The notes under the pieces are model-generated. The model was not told where the DNA came from, searched no databases, and saw nothing but the letters and a program-made list of their open reading frames with translations. DNA of 64,000 nucleotides, from contig JADJXH010000004.1 of assembly GCA_016715895.1 (NCBI GenBank), positions 2,046,001 to 2,110,000 on the forward strand. Direction: 5' to 3'. Both the position numbers and the translations under genes were made by a program. This DNA comes from Flavobacteriales bacterium (GTDB taxonomy: Bacteria > Bacteroidota > Bacteroidia > Flavobacteriales_F > PHOS-HE28). Positions 52,301-60,583 of this stretch are shown one piece after another (position 1 is the stretch's first letter; each line of letters begins with the position of its first letter).

Positions 52301-55300
52301 GCTGCCACCCGGGGTGCCTTCGCAGTCGATCAGCTGGCCCACACACGTGCAGTTCGCATCCCAAGTGTCGTTGCCGGTGGTGGCGAGTCCGTCATCGCAG
52401 TGCGTACCCGGAAGAGCGCTGCCGCCCGGGGTGCCTTCGCAGTCGATCAGCAGGCCCACGCAGGTGCAGTTCGTATCCCAAGTGTCGTTGCCGGTGTTGG
52501 CGAGGCCGTCATCGCAGACGGTGCCCGGCAGGGCGCTGCCGCCCGGGGTGCCCTCGCAGTCGATCAGCTGACCCACGCACACGCAGTTAGCATCCCAAGT
52601 GTCGTTGCCGGTGTTGGCGTTGCCGTCATCGCAGGCCGTGCCCGGCAGTGCGCTGCCACCCGGGGTGCCTTCGCAGTCGATCAGCTGGCCCACACACGTG
52701 CAGTTCGCATCCCAAGTGTCGTTGCCGGTGGTGGCGAGTCCGTCATCGCAGTGCGTACCCGGAAGAGCGCTGCCGCCCGGGGTGCCTTCGCAGTCGATCA
52801 GCAGGCCCACGCAGGTGCAGTTCGTATCCCAAGTGTCGTTGCCGGTGTTGGCGAGGCCATCATCGCACGCGGTGCCCGGCAGGGCGCTGCCGCCCGGGGT
52901 GCCCTCGCAGTCGATCAGCTGACCCACGCACACGCAGTTAGCATCCCAAGTGTCGTTGCCGGTGGTGGCGAGTCCGTCATCGCAGGGCGTACCCGGCTGG
53001 GCAGGGCCACCCGGCGTGCCTTCGCAGTCATTGGGCAGTGTGCCGCTGCAGGTGCAGTTGGCATCCCAGGTGTCGTTGCCGGTGTTGGCGTTGCCGTCGT
53101 CGCAGGCGGCGCCCGGCAGCGCTGAACCACCCGGCACACCCAGGCAGTCGATCGGCTGGCCGGCACAGGTGCAGTTCGCATCCCAGGTGTCGTTGCCGGT
53201 GTTGGCGTTGCCGTCATCGCAGGCCGTGCCCGGAAGAGCGCTGCCACCCGGCACACCCAGGCAGTCGATCGGCTGACCGGCGCAGGTGCAGTTCGCATCC
53301 CAGGTGTCGTTGCCGGTGTTGGCGTTGCCATCGTCGCAAGGCGTGCCGGGCAATGAAGTGCCATTCGGTATACCCAGACAGTCCAGGCATGTGCTGTTGG
53401 GGGTGATGCCGGTCGTACCACCCGCGCAGACACCGCACGCATCGACGGCGGCGGTACCGTTGGGCACACCGGCGCAGTCGGCGCAGGAACTGTTGGGCGT
53501 GATGCCGGTCGTACCACCCGCGCAGACGCCGCACGCATCGACGGCGGCAGTGCCGTTGGGTACACCGGCGCAGTCGGCGCAGGAGCTGTTGGGTGTGATG
53601 CCGGTCGTACCACCCGCGCAGACGCCGCACGCATCGACGGCGGCGGTGCCGTTGGGTACACCGGCGCAGTCGGCGCAGGAGCTGTTGGGCGTGATACCGG
53701 TCGTACCACCCGCGCAGACGCCGCACGCATCGACGGCGGCGGTGCCGTTGGACACACCCGCGCAGTCGGCGCAGGAGCTGTTGGGCGTAATGCCGGTCGT
53801 ACCACCCGCGCAGACACCGCAGGCATCGACGGCGGCGGTACCGTTGGGTACACCGGCGCAGTCGGCGCAGGAGCTGTTGGGCGTGATGCCGGTCGTACCA
53901 CCCGCGCAGACACCGCAGGCATCGACGGCGGCAGTGCCGTTGGGGACACCGGCGCAGTCGGCGCAGGAGCTGTTGGGGGTGATGCCGGTCGTACCACCCG
54001 CGCAGACACCGCACGCATCGACGGCGGCGGTACCGTTGGGCACACCGGCGCAGTCGGCGCAGGAACTGTTGGGCGTGATGCCGGTCGTACCACCCGCGCA
54101 GACACCGCAGGCATCGACGGCGGCAGTGCCGTTGGGGACACCGGCGCAGTCGGCGCAGGAGCTGTTGGGGGTGATGCCGGTCGTACCACCCGCGCAGATA
54201 CCGCAGGCATCGACGGCGGCAGTGCCGTTGGGCACACCGGCGCAGTCGGCGCAGGAACTGTTGGGCGTGATGCCGGTCGTACCACCCGCGCAGACGCCGC
54301 ACGCATCGACGGCGGCAGTGCCGTTGGGTACACCGGCGCAGTCGGCGCAGGAGCTGTTGGGTGTGATGCCGGTCGTACCACCCGCGCAGACGCCGCACGC
54401 ATCGACGGCGGCGGTGCCGTTGGGTACACCGGCGCAGTCGGCGCAGGAGCTGTTGGGCGTGATACCGGTCGTACCACCCGCGCAGACACCGCAGGCATCG
54501 ACGGCGGCAGTGCCGTTGGGGACACCGGCGCAGTCGGCGCAGGAGCTGTTGGGGGTGATGCCGGTCGTACCACCCGCGCAGACACCGCAGGCATCGACGG
54601 CGGCGGTGCCGTTGGGGACACCGGCGCAGTCGGCGCAGGAGCTGTTGGGGGTGATGCCGGTCGTACCACCCGCGCAGACACCGCAGGCATCGACGGCGGC
54701 GGTGCCGTTGGGTACACCGGCGCAGTCGGCGCAGGAGCTGTTGGGCGTGATACCGGTCGTACCACCCGCGCAGACGCCGCACGCATCGACGGCGGCGGTG
54801 CCGTTGGGCACACCCGCGCAGTCGGCGCAGGAGCTGTTGGGCGTAATGCCGGTCGTACCACCCGCGCAGACACCGCAGGTATCGACGGCGGCAGTGCCGT
54901 TGGGGACACCGGCGCAGTCGGCGCAGGAGCTGTTGGGGGTGATGCCGGTCGTACCACCCGCGCAGACGCCGCACGCATCGACGGCGGCGGTGCCGTTGGG
55001 TACACCGGCGCAGTCGGCGCAGGAGCTGTTGGGCGTGATACCGGTCGTACCACCCGCGCAGACACCGCAGGCATCGACGGCGGCAGTGCCGTTGGGGACA
55101 CCGGCGCAGTCGGCGCAGGAGCTGTTGGGGGTGATGCCGGTCGTACCACCCGCGCAGATACCGCAGGCATCGACGGCGGCAGTGCCGTTGGGGACACCGG
55201 CGCAGTCGGCGCAGGAGCTGTTGGGGGTGATGCCGGTCGTACCACCCGCGCAGACACCGCAGGCATCGACGGCGGCAGTGCCGTTGGGTACACCGGCGCA

Positions 55301-58300
55301 GTCGGCGCAGGAGCTGTTGGGGGTGATGCCGGTCGTACCACCCGCGCAGACACCGCAGGCATCGACGGCGGCAGTGCCGTTGGGGACACCGGCGCAGTCG
55401 GCGCAGGAGCTGTTGGGGGTGATGCCGGTCGTACCACCCGCGCAGACGCCGCACGCATCGACGGCGGCGGTGCCGTTGGGCACACCGGCGCAGTCGGCGC
55501 AGGAGCTGTTGGGGGTGATGCCGGTCGTACCACCCGCGCAGACACCGCAGGCATCGACGGCGGCGGTGCCGTTGGGGACACCGGCGCAGTCGGCGCAGGA
55601 GCTGTTGGGGGTGATGCCGGTCGTACCACCCGCGCAGATACCGCAGGCATCGACGGCGGCAGTGCCGTTGGGGACACCGGCGCAGTCGGCGCAGGAGCTG
55701 TTGGGGGTGATGCCGGTCGTACCACCCGCGCAGACACCGCACGCATCGATGGCGGCGGTACCGTTGGGCACACCGGCGCAGTCGAGCGGTTCGCCCATGC
55801 ACTGACAAGTACCGTTCACCGCATCGTTCACCGTGTTCGGATCACCGTCATCACAGGTCGACCCGGGTTCATCCTGGCCACATCCACAGACACCGGGTGC
55901 GATCTTGTCAGGGTCATTGGGACAGCCATCGTTGTTGTTCACGACGTATCCTGCGGGCTGAGCGCACGCTTGAATGACCGTCATGGGGTCGCCGGCACCG
56001 TCGCTATCCTGATCGGCATGGTAGGTGGCGGCAGTGGTCTCCAGAACCTGCACCACCGCACTATGAGCAGCGCAACCAGGGCCGCCCGGCACGGTATACA
56101 CATAGCCGCCGGATCCGTTCACGAGCGGATCATAGATCCCGCTGTGAGCCGCATTGGCCGGGTCCTTCCATGTGCCACCTCCGGCAGGGTTGCCGTTCAA
56201 CGAGGTGGTCAGGTCCGTCTGGGGATCGGTGCTGCAGAGCGTGAGCGAGCCGTTCGTGCCCGCCCATGGCGCCTCGGAGATGGTCACGGTGGCGGTCGTG
56301 GTGGATCCCGAGCAGGTGCCGGCGGCCGGCAGGGTGTAGGTGACGGTATAGTTCGTTCCGCTGCTTGTGCAGGCCGTGGCGCCAGGAGTGATCTGCCCGG
56401 TGGTGGTGTTCAACGCAAGCCCGGGAGGGTCGGCGGAGAACGTACCGCCAGTGGTGCCGGTCAGGATCACGGGCTGCACGCCATGATCTGTGCAGAAGGG
56501 CCCTGCATAGTCGATCGACGCGGTAGGCGCGGCCTCCACGTTCACTGTGAACCAATCATGGGAGGTGCATCCTCCGGCGAAGACATAACCCAGGGTGTGC
56601 AGGCCGGGTGTGGCGACCGCCGGGTTGAACGCGCCGGTGACCGGGTCGATGGTACCGGCCTGGTTCGCATCGCTGAACACCCCGCCGGGCGGAGAGGCCA
56701 CGGTCGGAAGGATGGGCGCGGAGCTTTGGCACACGGTGGTGACCGCGTATGCGATGTCCACCACGGTGGGCTGCACGTTGATCTGGAAGGTGCACTCGGC
56801 GGTGTTGATGCCGTCGGTGGCCTCGTAGGTCACCGTGGACGTGCCGATCGGAAAGACGCTACCCGGCGGAAGCCCGGTCGTCCGTGTGATCGATGCACCC
56901 GGGCAGTCATCGGTCGCGGTGGGCTCGGTCCAGGACACGACAGCTCCACAAGCACCGGGAGCGGCCGTGATGGACAGGGTGGTCGGACAACCCACGATCG
57001 ACGGCGGGGTGACGTCCGCAAGGTGGATGGTATGGTTGTTCCAGATCCCATTGCCGTGGACATCCTCCACCCACATGGTCATCAGTACGACCGTGTCACC
57101 GGTGATCACCGTTCCTGCCGGTGGGTCCATGGTGATGGTCCATCCACTGCAATCCGTGACGATGAGCGAGTCGCGTAGGTCGGGGAACGTGGTTTGGCAT
57201 CCGGCCCCGAGCGGGTACACGATGCCATCGAACAGCGGGCAATGGACGCTGGGCGCGGATAGGTCGATGACCTCAAGGGTCCATGTGCAGGTGTCCTGGT
57301 TGCCCCCGTCGTCGCGATGCACCTCCATCACGTGGTGCGTGCCGATCTGGAACGCGTGGCTCACCTGGCCGGTCACCTCCTGCCAGCTGGTGTTCCCGGC
57401 TTCAAGGATGAACGCCCGATGGTCGCTCTCGGTGTCCGGATCGCAATCATCATGACTCTCCAGCGTGGGGAAGGTGTAGAGGTGTTCGCAGCTGAGCGGG
57501 TCGGAGGTGACCGTGATGGTCCCGGGCCCCGGACAGTTGTCGAACACGGGTGCGATGGTGTCGATCGTCACCACCAGCATGGCGCATGTGCTGGTGTTCC
57601 CCGAGGAGTCGGTGGCCGTGAGATGGATGATGTCACCGGCGACCACATGGTTCCCCTGGGGAATGTCCTGGTCGATGGTCAGCGTGCTGGTGCAGTTGTC
57701 GCCCAGCGTGATGGTCAGGCCTGTGACATCGGGCAGGACCGCCTTGCACGAGATGCCGGCGGGCAGGTCGATCGTGGCCGGGCAGGTGATCACAGGCGCG
57801 ATCGTATCGACCACGGTGATGGTCCAATCGCAAAGGGTGTAGTTGCCGTTGCCGTCGAAGATGGTGTCGGTGAACTGATGCGATCCGACAGGAAGGTCGA
57901 TGATGCTGCCGACGGCGAGGCTCAGGTCAAGATCGGCCTGCACCGGTATGCCGTTCACGACCACGGGGCCACCACCGGCGATGGAGATCTGCACCGGGCC
58001 ACCAACGAGCGGTCCCCAGCAGTTGTCCGTGCTCGCGATCAAAGGCAAGGTGTACGGCACGGTGCACGCGCCGGATGTCACGTGGAGGGTATCGCTCGAC
58101 GGGCAGGCGGCCACAGGAGGGGTGGTGTCTTCCATGACCAACGTGGCCGTGGAACTGACGGCCGTTCCGCAAGCACCACCGTCGACCACCACCCTCAGGT
58201 GCACCGTGCCGGTGAGACCGGACCAGGCCTGGGTTGTCGTTGTGTTGCTGACCGGGAACCAGGTGGTCCCATTGGTGCTGCGCTCCCAACGGAGGACATT

Positions 58301-60436
58301 GCCCGTGTGCCCAGAGAGCGTGAGCGTGCCCGTCGACCCTGGGCAGTAAGTGCCACCGCCGGTGATCGAACCACCCACCGGTTCGGGAATCACAGTGATC
58401 GCATTGCTGCTGCTGGTGGTGCAAGGGGGTGTGCCGACCGTGTAGGTGATCGTTACCGGGCCGGAAAGGCCGGTTGGATCGAAGGTGCTGCCGGAAACTC
58501 CGGTGCCGGACCACGTGCCACCCAGGTCGTTCCCGTATTCATAGTAGATGCCATCCACCTCGAAGGAGGGGCTTCCAGCCGCACGCGTGATCCGGATGTA
58601 TCGCGCGGGTGTGGTGAGCACGATGGAGGTGTACACATCCGTGTTGGAGGAAGTGATGAACGAACCCTGCGCGATGGTCGGCGGATCGGCCGAGCCTACC
58701 AACGTGGTTGCTGTTGCTCCGCTGCCGTTCGCATTCCAGAGCAAGCTGATGATACCCCCGACCGGGACCGTGACCCCGAGGTCCACCGTCACGAAGCCGC
58801 CGGTGGTGTTGAACAGAGCGTAGTTGCCCAGGATACCGCCGAGAATGCTCACCGGGCTGAAGACATTGTTCGAGCCTACCACCGATGCGGCATTGCCCGT
58901 CTGGTAGGGCGTCACCAAGGTGCTCAGGTCGAGCGATGCCGCATTGGAGCACATGGTGGCCGGTGCATTCCAGAATGAGATATCCACGCCGGCCAGAGCA
59001 GGGAACGAACCCTTTACCAAGAAACCGTTCAAGCTATTGTTGAAGCTGTTGAGCGAAAGCGCAGCGCAGGAAATATTCTGTTTGTAGGCACCGGCAAGGA
59101 TGAAGTTGCCTTGGCTATCGGCGGTGATGGCGGTGGCTGATGCATCATTGGAGCTGATCAGGTCTTCGAGGCTGGCGCCGGAGCCCGTAGGGCGGAAACT
59201 GGCCACGAAGGGCTGGACCTTTCCGCTGGTCGAGGTGATCGAGCGGGTGCCCATCGTAAGGTCATCCTTGAACCTGCCGACCACATGGATCACACCGTTC
59301 TGGCCAACGGCCAGATCGGTTCCGCCCGTGGTGTGGTGGCTCCCCGTGGAGGTGCCTTTGTTCACCCAGAGGAATTGACCAGTGGCCCTTTCGATGCGGG
59401 CGAGGTAGAAGAAGTCATGGGTCGTGGAGCTCACCGATCCCACACCGGGGAAGGTGGCCGGTCCATGCGTCATACCCGTGAGGTAGAGCGCACCGCAACC
59501 GAGTGCCAATCCCGAAGGTGCTTGCTCCAGTGCATCGCTCAATTCGCTCACCGTGGTGGTCCAGGCATGTGCGCCCGCTGTGGTGAAAGCGGTCACCCGC
59601 TGGTCCCACTCGTCCATCGCCGAAGCGCTACCGAGCAGAAGACCGGTCGGACCGTACCAGTGGAGATCGTTGTTCTTGGTCCTGGAGGCGACGTACACCG
59701 CGTTATCATCGACCACCACGCCGTTGGCCAGTTCATCCTCTCCACTGCCGCCGGAGATCAGCGATTGCCCAACACCGAGCAGGCTGTACCGGGCCAGCAA
59801 AAGATTGTGCTTGTTGTTCGGCAGGCTCGCTGGAACACTCCCGAAAGGAGTGGTGATGCTGCCCTTGGCCGTCCCGAACACGTAGGCGCCGCTGCCGGTA
59901 ACGGCGATCCCCGCTGGACGTTCGTCATTCGATCCCCCGAATTTCGTGCACCATCGAAGGAGGCCTGTGGAGGTGTAGGAGGCGATGAACCAATCCTCAC
60001 CACCGGTGCTGGTCAGTAATCCTGCACCCAGAACAGAAAGCCCTTGCAGATCGATCGTGTTCTTGAACCACCCTGTGATGTAGATGTTACCAGCAGCATC
60101 CAGCGCCACACCTGTGGCCTGGCTCTCTCCGGTCCCACCGGGTGTGAAGCCCCATACCACGGCCCCGGCCGCACTGTACTTCACCAGGAAGGCATCCTGG
60201 TTCCCCAGAACGTTGCCCAACGTAGCGGAGATAACGCCGTTGCTCTTTGTGTAGCCAACCGCATAGACCGCACCGGTGGCATTGTCGGTCACCAGATCGG
60301 TCACTTCCTCATCGTCGGTGCCGTTGATCCCTTGTGCCCATGCCCAGGTATAGGATTGGGAAAAGACCTGCTGGCTTGAACCAAGACCAAGTGCCAGGCA
60401 CACAGGCAGCATTCTGCACTTGAGGGGAGCGCGCAT
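49349..60436 (-). CDS. Giant (about 3,695-residue) T9SS type B surface protein with two Cys-rich repeat arrays
   Basis: The protein starts with a signal peptide (MRAPLKCRMLPVCLALGLGS). Residues about 30-480 are SBBP-like beta-propeller repeats (DLVTDNATGAVYAVGYTKSN); about 500-640 a galactose-binding-like domain (YIRITRAAGSPSFEVDGIYY); about 770-1225 several HYR domains (DTIAPVITCPATIDLPAG; CTFQINV); about 1470-1550 a thrombospondin-3-like linker (DQDSDGAGDP). Residues 1552-2351 are 25 repeats of 32 residues and 2352-3291 are 24 repeats of about 39. After further Ig-like domains it ends in a type B sorting domain (PHGFSPNGDGVNDRFEVTG, KVFDRWGRPVF). It is probably a long adhesin or filament exported by the T9SS with the PorP/SprF and OmpA partners that follow. 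The first ATG in frame is 60478; 60436 directly precedes the signal peptide. Confidence 0.9.
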   Translation of the reverse strand: MRAPLKCRMLPVCLALGLGSSQQVFSQSYTWAWAQGINGTDDEEVTDLVTDNATGAVYAVGYTKSNGVISATLGNVLGNQDAFLVKYSAAGAVVWGFTPGGTGESQATGVALDAAGNIYITGWFKNTIDLQGLSVLGAGLLTSTGGEDWFIASYTSTGLLRWCTKFGGSNDERPAGIAVTGSGAYVFGTAKGSITTPFGSVPASLPNNKHNLLLARYSLLGVGQSLISGGSGEDELANGVVVDDNAVYVASRTKNNDLHWYGPTGLLLGSASAMDEWDQRVTAFTTAGAHAWTTTVSELSDALEQAPSGLALGCGALYLTGMTHGPATFPGVGSVSSTTHDFFYLARIERATGQFLWVNKGTSTGSHHTTGGTDLAVGQNGVIHVVGRFKDDLTMGTRSITSTSGKVQPFVASFRPTGSGASLEDLISSNDASATAITADSQGNFILAGAYKQNISCAALSLNSFNNSLNGFLVKGSFPALAGVDISFWNAPATMCSNAASLDLSTLVTPYQTGNAASVVGSNNVFSPVSILGGILGNYALFNTTGGFVTVDLGVTVPVGGIISLLWNANGSGATATTLVGSADPPTIAQGSFITSSNTDVYTSIVLTTPARYIRITRAAGSPSFEVDGIYYEYGNDLGGTWSGTGVSGSTFDPTGLSGPVTITYTVGTPPCTTSSSNAITVIPEPVGGSITGGGTYCPGSTGTLTLSGHTGNVLRWERSTNGTTWFPVSNTTTTQAWSGLTGTVHLRVVVDGGACGTAVSSTATLVMEDTTPPVAACPSSDTLHVTSGACTVPYTLPLIASTDNCWGPLVGGPVQISIAGGGPVVVNGIPVQADLDLSLAVGSIIDLPVGSHQFTDTIFDGNGNYTLCDWTITVVDTIAPVITCPATIDLPAGISCKAVLPDVTGLTITLGDNCTSTLTIDQDIPQGNHVVAGDIIHLTATDSSGNTSTCAMLVVTIDTIAPVFDNCPGPGTITVTSDPLSCEHLYTFPTLESHDDCDPDTESDHRAFILEAGNTSWQEVTGQVSHAFQIGTHHVMEVHRDDGGNQDTCTWTLEVIDLSAPSVHCPLFDGIVYPLGAGCQTTFPDLRDSLIVTDCSGWTITMDPPAGTVITGDTVVLMTMWVEDVHGNGIWNNHTIHLADVTPPSIVGCPTTLSITAAPGACGAVVSWTEPTATDDCPGASITRTTGLPPGSVFPIGTSTVTYEATDGINTAECTFQINVQPTVVDIAYAVTTVCQSSAPILPTVASPPGGVFSDANQAGTIDPVTGAFNPAVATPGLHTLGYVFAGGCTSHDWFTVNVEAAPTASIDYAGPFCTDHGVQPVILTGTTGGTFSADPPGLALNTTTGQITPGATACTSSGTNYTVTYTLPAAGTCSGSTTTATVTISEAPWAGTNGSLTLCSTDPQTDLTTSLNGNPAGGGTWKDPANAAHSGIYDPLVNGSGGYVYTVPGGPGCAAHSAVVQVLETTAATYHADQDSDGAGDPMTVIQACAQPAGYVVNNNDGCPNDPDKIAPGVCGCGQDEPGSTCDDGDPNTVNDAVNGTCQCMGEPLDCAGVPNGTAAIDACGVCAGGTTGITPNSSCADCAGVPNGTAAVDACGICAGGTTGITPNSSCADCAGVPNGTAAVDACGVCAGGTTGITPNSSCADCAGVPNGTAAVDACGVCAGGTTGITPNSSCADCAGVPNGTAAVDACGVCAGGTTGITPNSSCADCAGVPNGTAAVDACGVCAGGTTGITPNSSCADCAGVPNGTAAVDACGICAGGTTGITPNSSCADCAGVPNGTAAVDACGVCAGGTTGITPNSSCADCAGVPNGTAAVDACGVCAGGTTGITPNSSCADCAGVPNGTAAVDTCGVCAGGTTGITPNSSCADCAGVPNGTAAVDACGVCAGGTTGITPNSSCADCAGVPNGTAAVDACGVCAGGTTGITPNSSCADCAGVPNGTAAVDACGVCAGGTTGITPNSSCADCAGVPNGTAAVDACGVCAGGTTGITPNSSCADCAGVPNGTAAVDACGVCAGGTTGITPNSSCADCAGVPNGTAAVDACGVCAGGTTGITPNSSCADCAGVPNGTAAVDACGICAGGTTGITPNSSCADCAGVPNGTAAVDACGVCAGGTTGITPNSSCADCAGVPNGTAAVDACGVCAGGTTGITPNSSCADCAGVPNGTAAVDACGVCAGGTTGITPNSSCADCAGVPNGTAAVDACGVCAGGTTGITPNSSCADCAGVSNGTAAVDACGVCAGGTTGITPNSSCADCAGVPNGTAAVDACGVCAGGTTGITPNSSCADCAGVPNGTAAVDACGVCAGGTTGITPNSSCADCAGVPNGTAAVDACGVCAGGTTGITPNSTCLDCLGIPNGTSLPGTPCDDGNANTGNDTWDANCTCAGQPIDCLGVPGGSALPGTACDDGNANTGNDTWDANCTCAGQPIDCLGVPGGSALPGAACDDGNANTGNDTWDANCTCSGTLPNDCEGTPGGPAQPGTPCDDGLATTGNDTWDANCVCVGQLIDCEGTPGGSALPGTACDDGLANTGNDTWDTNCTCVGLLIDCEGTPGGSALPGTHCDDGLATTGNDTWDANCTCVGQLIDCEGTPGGSALPGTACDDGNANTGNDTWDANCVCVGQLIDCEGTPGGSALPGTVCDDGLANTGNDTWDTNCTCVGLLIDCEGTPGGSALPGTHCDDGLATTGNDTWDANCTCVGQLIDCEGTPGGSALPGTACDDGNANTGNDTWDANCTCAGQPIDCLGVPGGSALPGAACDDGNANTGNDTWDANCTCAGQPIDCLGVPGGAALPGTACDDGNANTGNDTWDANCTCSGTLPNDCEGTPGGPAQPGTPCDDGLATTGNDRWDANCVCVGQLIDCEGTPGGSALPGTACDDGNANTGNDTWDANCTCAGQPIDCLGVPGGSVLPGTACDDGNVMTDSEVWDANCICVGLVVDCAGMLNGTALPGTTCDDGNANTGNDTWDANCNCAGQPIDCLGVPGGSALPGTACDDGNANTGNDTWDANCNCAGQPIDCLGAPGGSALPGTACDDGNANTGNDTWDANCNCAGQPIDCLGAPGGSALPGTACDDGNANTGNDTWDTNCTCAGQPIDCLGVPGGAALPGTACDDGNANTGNDTWDANCTCAGQPIDCLGVPGGSALPGTACDDGNANTGNDTWDANCTCAGQPIDCLGVPGGSALPGTACDDGNANTGNDMWDANCTCAGQPIDCLGVPGGSALPGTACDDGDATSVNDTWDGNCTCIGTPLPNDCLGVPGGSALPGTACDDGDACTTNDAWDANCACIGDPVIVDASFDYAQSAYCETSGSVTPWAADPSGSYLGSPGLMIDPSDGTIDISASAPGMHFITHTIAGTCPAVSIDTLIIDTMPDPLWILPGSICAQQGPLDLGTLVLGTPGGAWNGTAVTGTTFDPSVGPGSYPVIYTVANGTCTADLEQLILVTSGPLADAGPDTTICGTMVQLQALVLQAGGSWSGPAGCLFDDPTSPNTDVAVVSAGSYTFLWTVGQAPCIAVDSVTVVFHEPGASLFVDAGEDQELAVTTNTTLTGQTEPGAQVLWTRISGDGHLATPEQPVTDVLGLALGTNTFVLTASLSGCATASDTVQVRVLDVFVPHGFSPNGDGVNDRFEVTGIEAFPASELKVFDRWGRPVFVQRGYDNGWDGLGSNGVPLIDDTYFFVLNLDEERTYNGYLIIKR
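50564..53383 (-). repeat. 24 tandem coding repeats of 117-123 bp (39-41 residues)
   Basis: Each unit begins DCLGVPGGSALPGTACDDGN or a DCEGTPGG variant and ends DTWDANCTCAGQPI or similar, with four Cys. Units 3 and 12 have 40 residues and unit 23 has 41; all others have 39. Units alternate in blocks between the LGVPGG and EGTPGG forms, pointing to expansion by segmental duplication. The repeats are in frame and conserved at protein level. Confidence 0.93.
52245..52948 (-). repeat. Recent 351-bp duplication (three units) inside the 39-residue array
   Basis: The segment of three units is followed 351 bases later by a copy that is almost base-for-base the same; differences include GCAGACGGTG against GCACGCGGTG near the copies' centre. 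Both copies contain the otherwise unusual unit with a His before CDDG. Confidence 0.75.
53384..55783 (-). repeat. 25 tandem coding repeats of exactly 96 bp (32 residues)
   Basis: A marker word recurs every 96 bases from 53402 to 55706 without a single insertion or deletion. Each unit reads DCAGVPNGTAAVDACGVCAG and then GTTGITPNSSCA, with Cys at positions 2, 15, 18 and 31. Variation is limited to V/I, A/T and P/S at a few sites and to synonymous bases, so the array is kept homogeneous. Confidence 0.96.
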
Positions 60437-60583
60437 AGGTAGGTCGTTGATCTGTGCACAAGGGCGGTCCAAGCCCATGCAGGGTCGAGCGCTTCAACGG
60501 GCAAATGGGCCGTGGGTTACCACGAACGGACCGTCCCGGGGCCGGTCGCTGCAGGGAAAGGGCTCAGGCCAAAGGCCCGGGGC

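Noticed and set aside
50564..55783. Regular repeats that could be read as a CRISPR array or satellite
   Set aside because: There are no unique spacers, unit lengths are 96 and 117 bases, the units translate in one long frame with conserved Cys, and no cas genes are nearby.
52915..55808. Very long open frames (over 800 codons) on both strands in other frames of the repeat region
   Set aside because: Unit lengths are multiples of three, so a frame without a stop in one unit stays open across all. The encoded sequences are Pro/Ala/Arg-rich monotonous shadows; only the minus frame with signal peptide and type B tail makes sense.
60479..60583. Possible terminator hairpin after the 60584-63667 gene
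   Set aside because: Only a 6-bp GGCC-type stem with a 3-base loop and no T-run could be drawn, which is expected by chance at this GC content.
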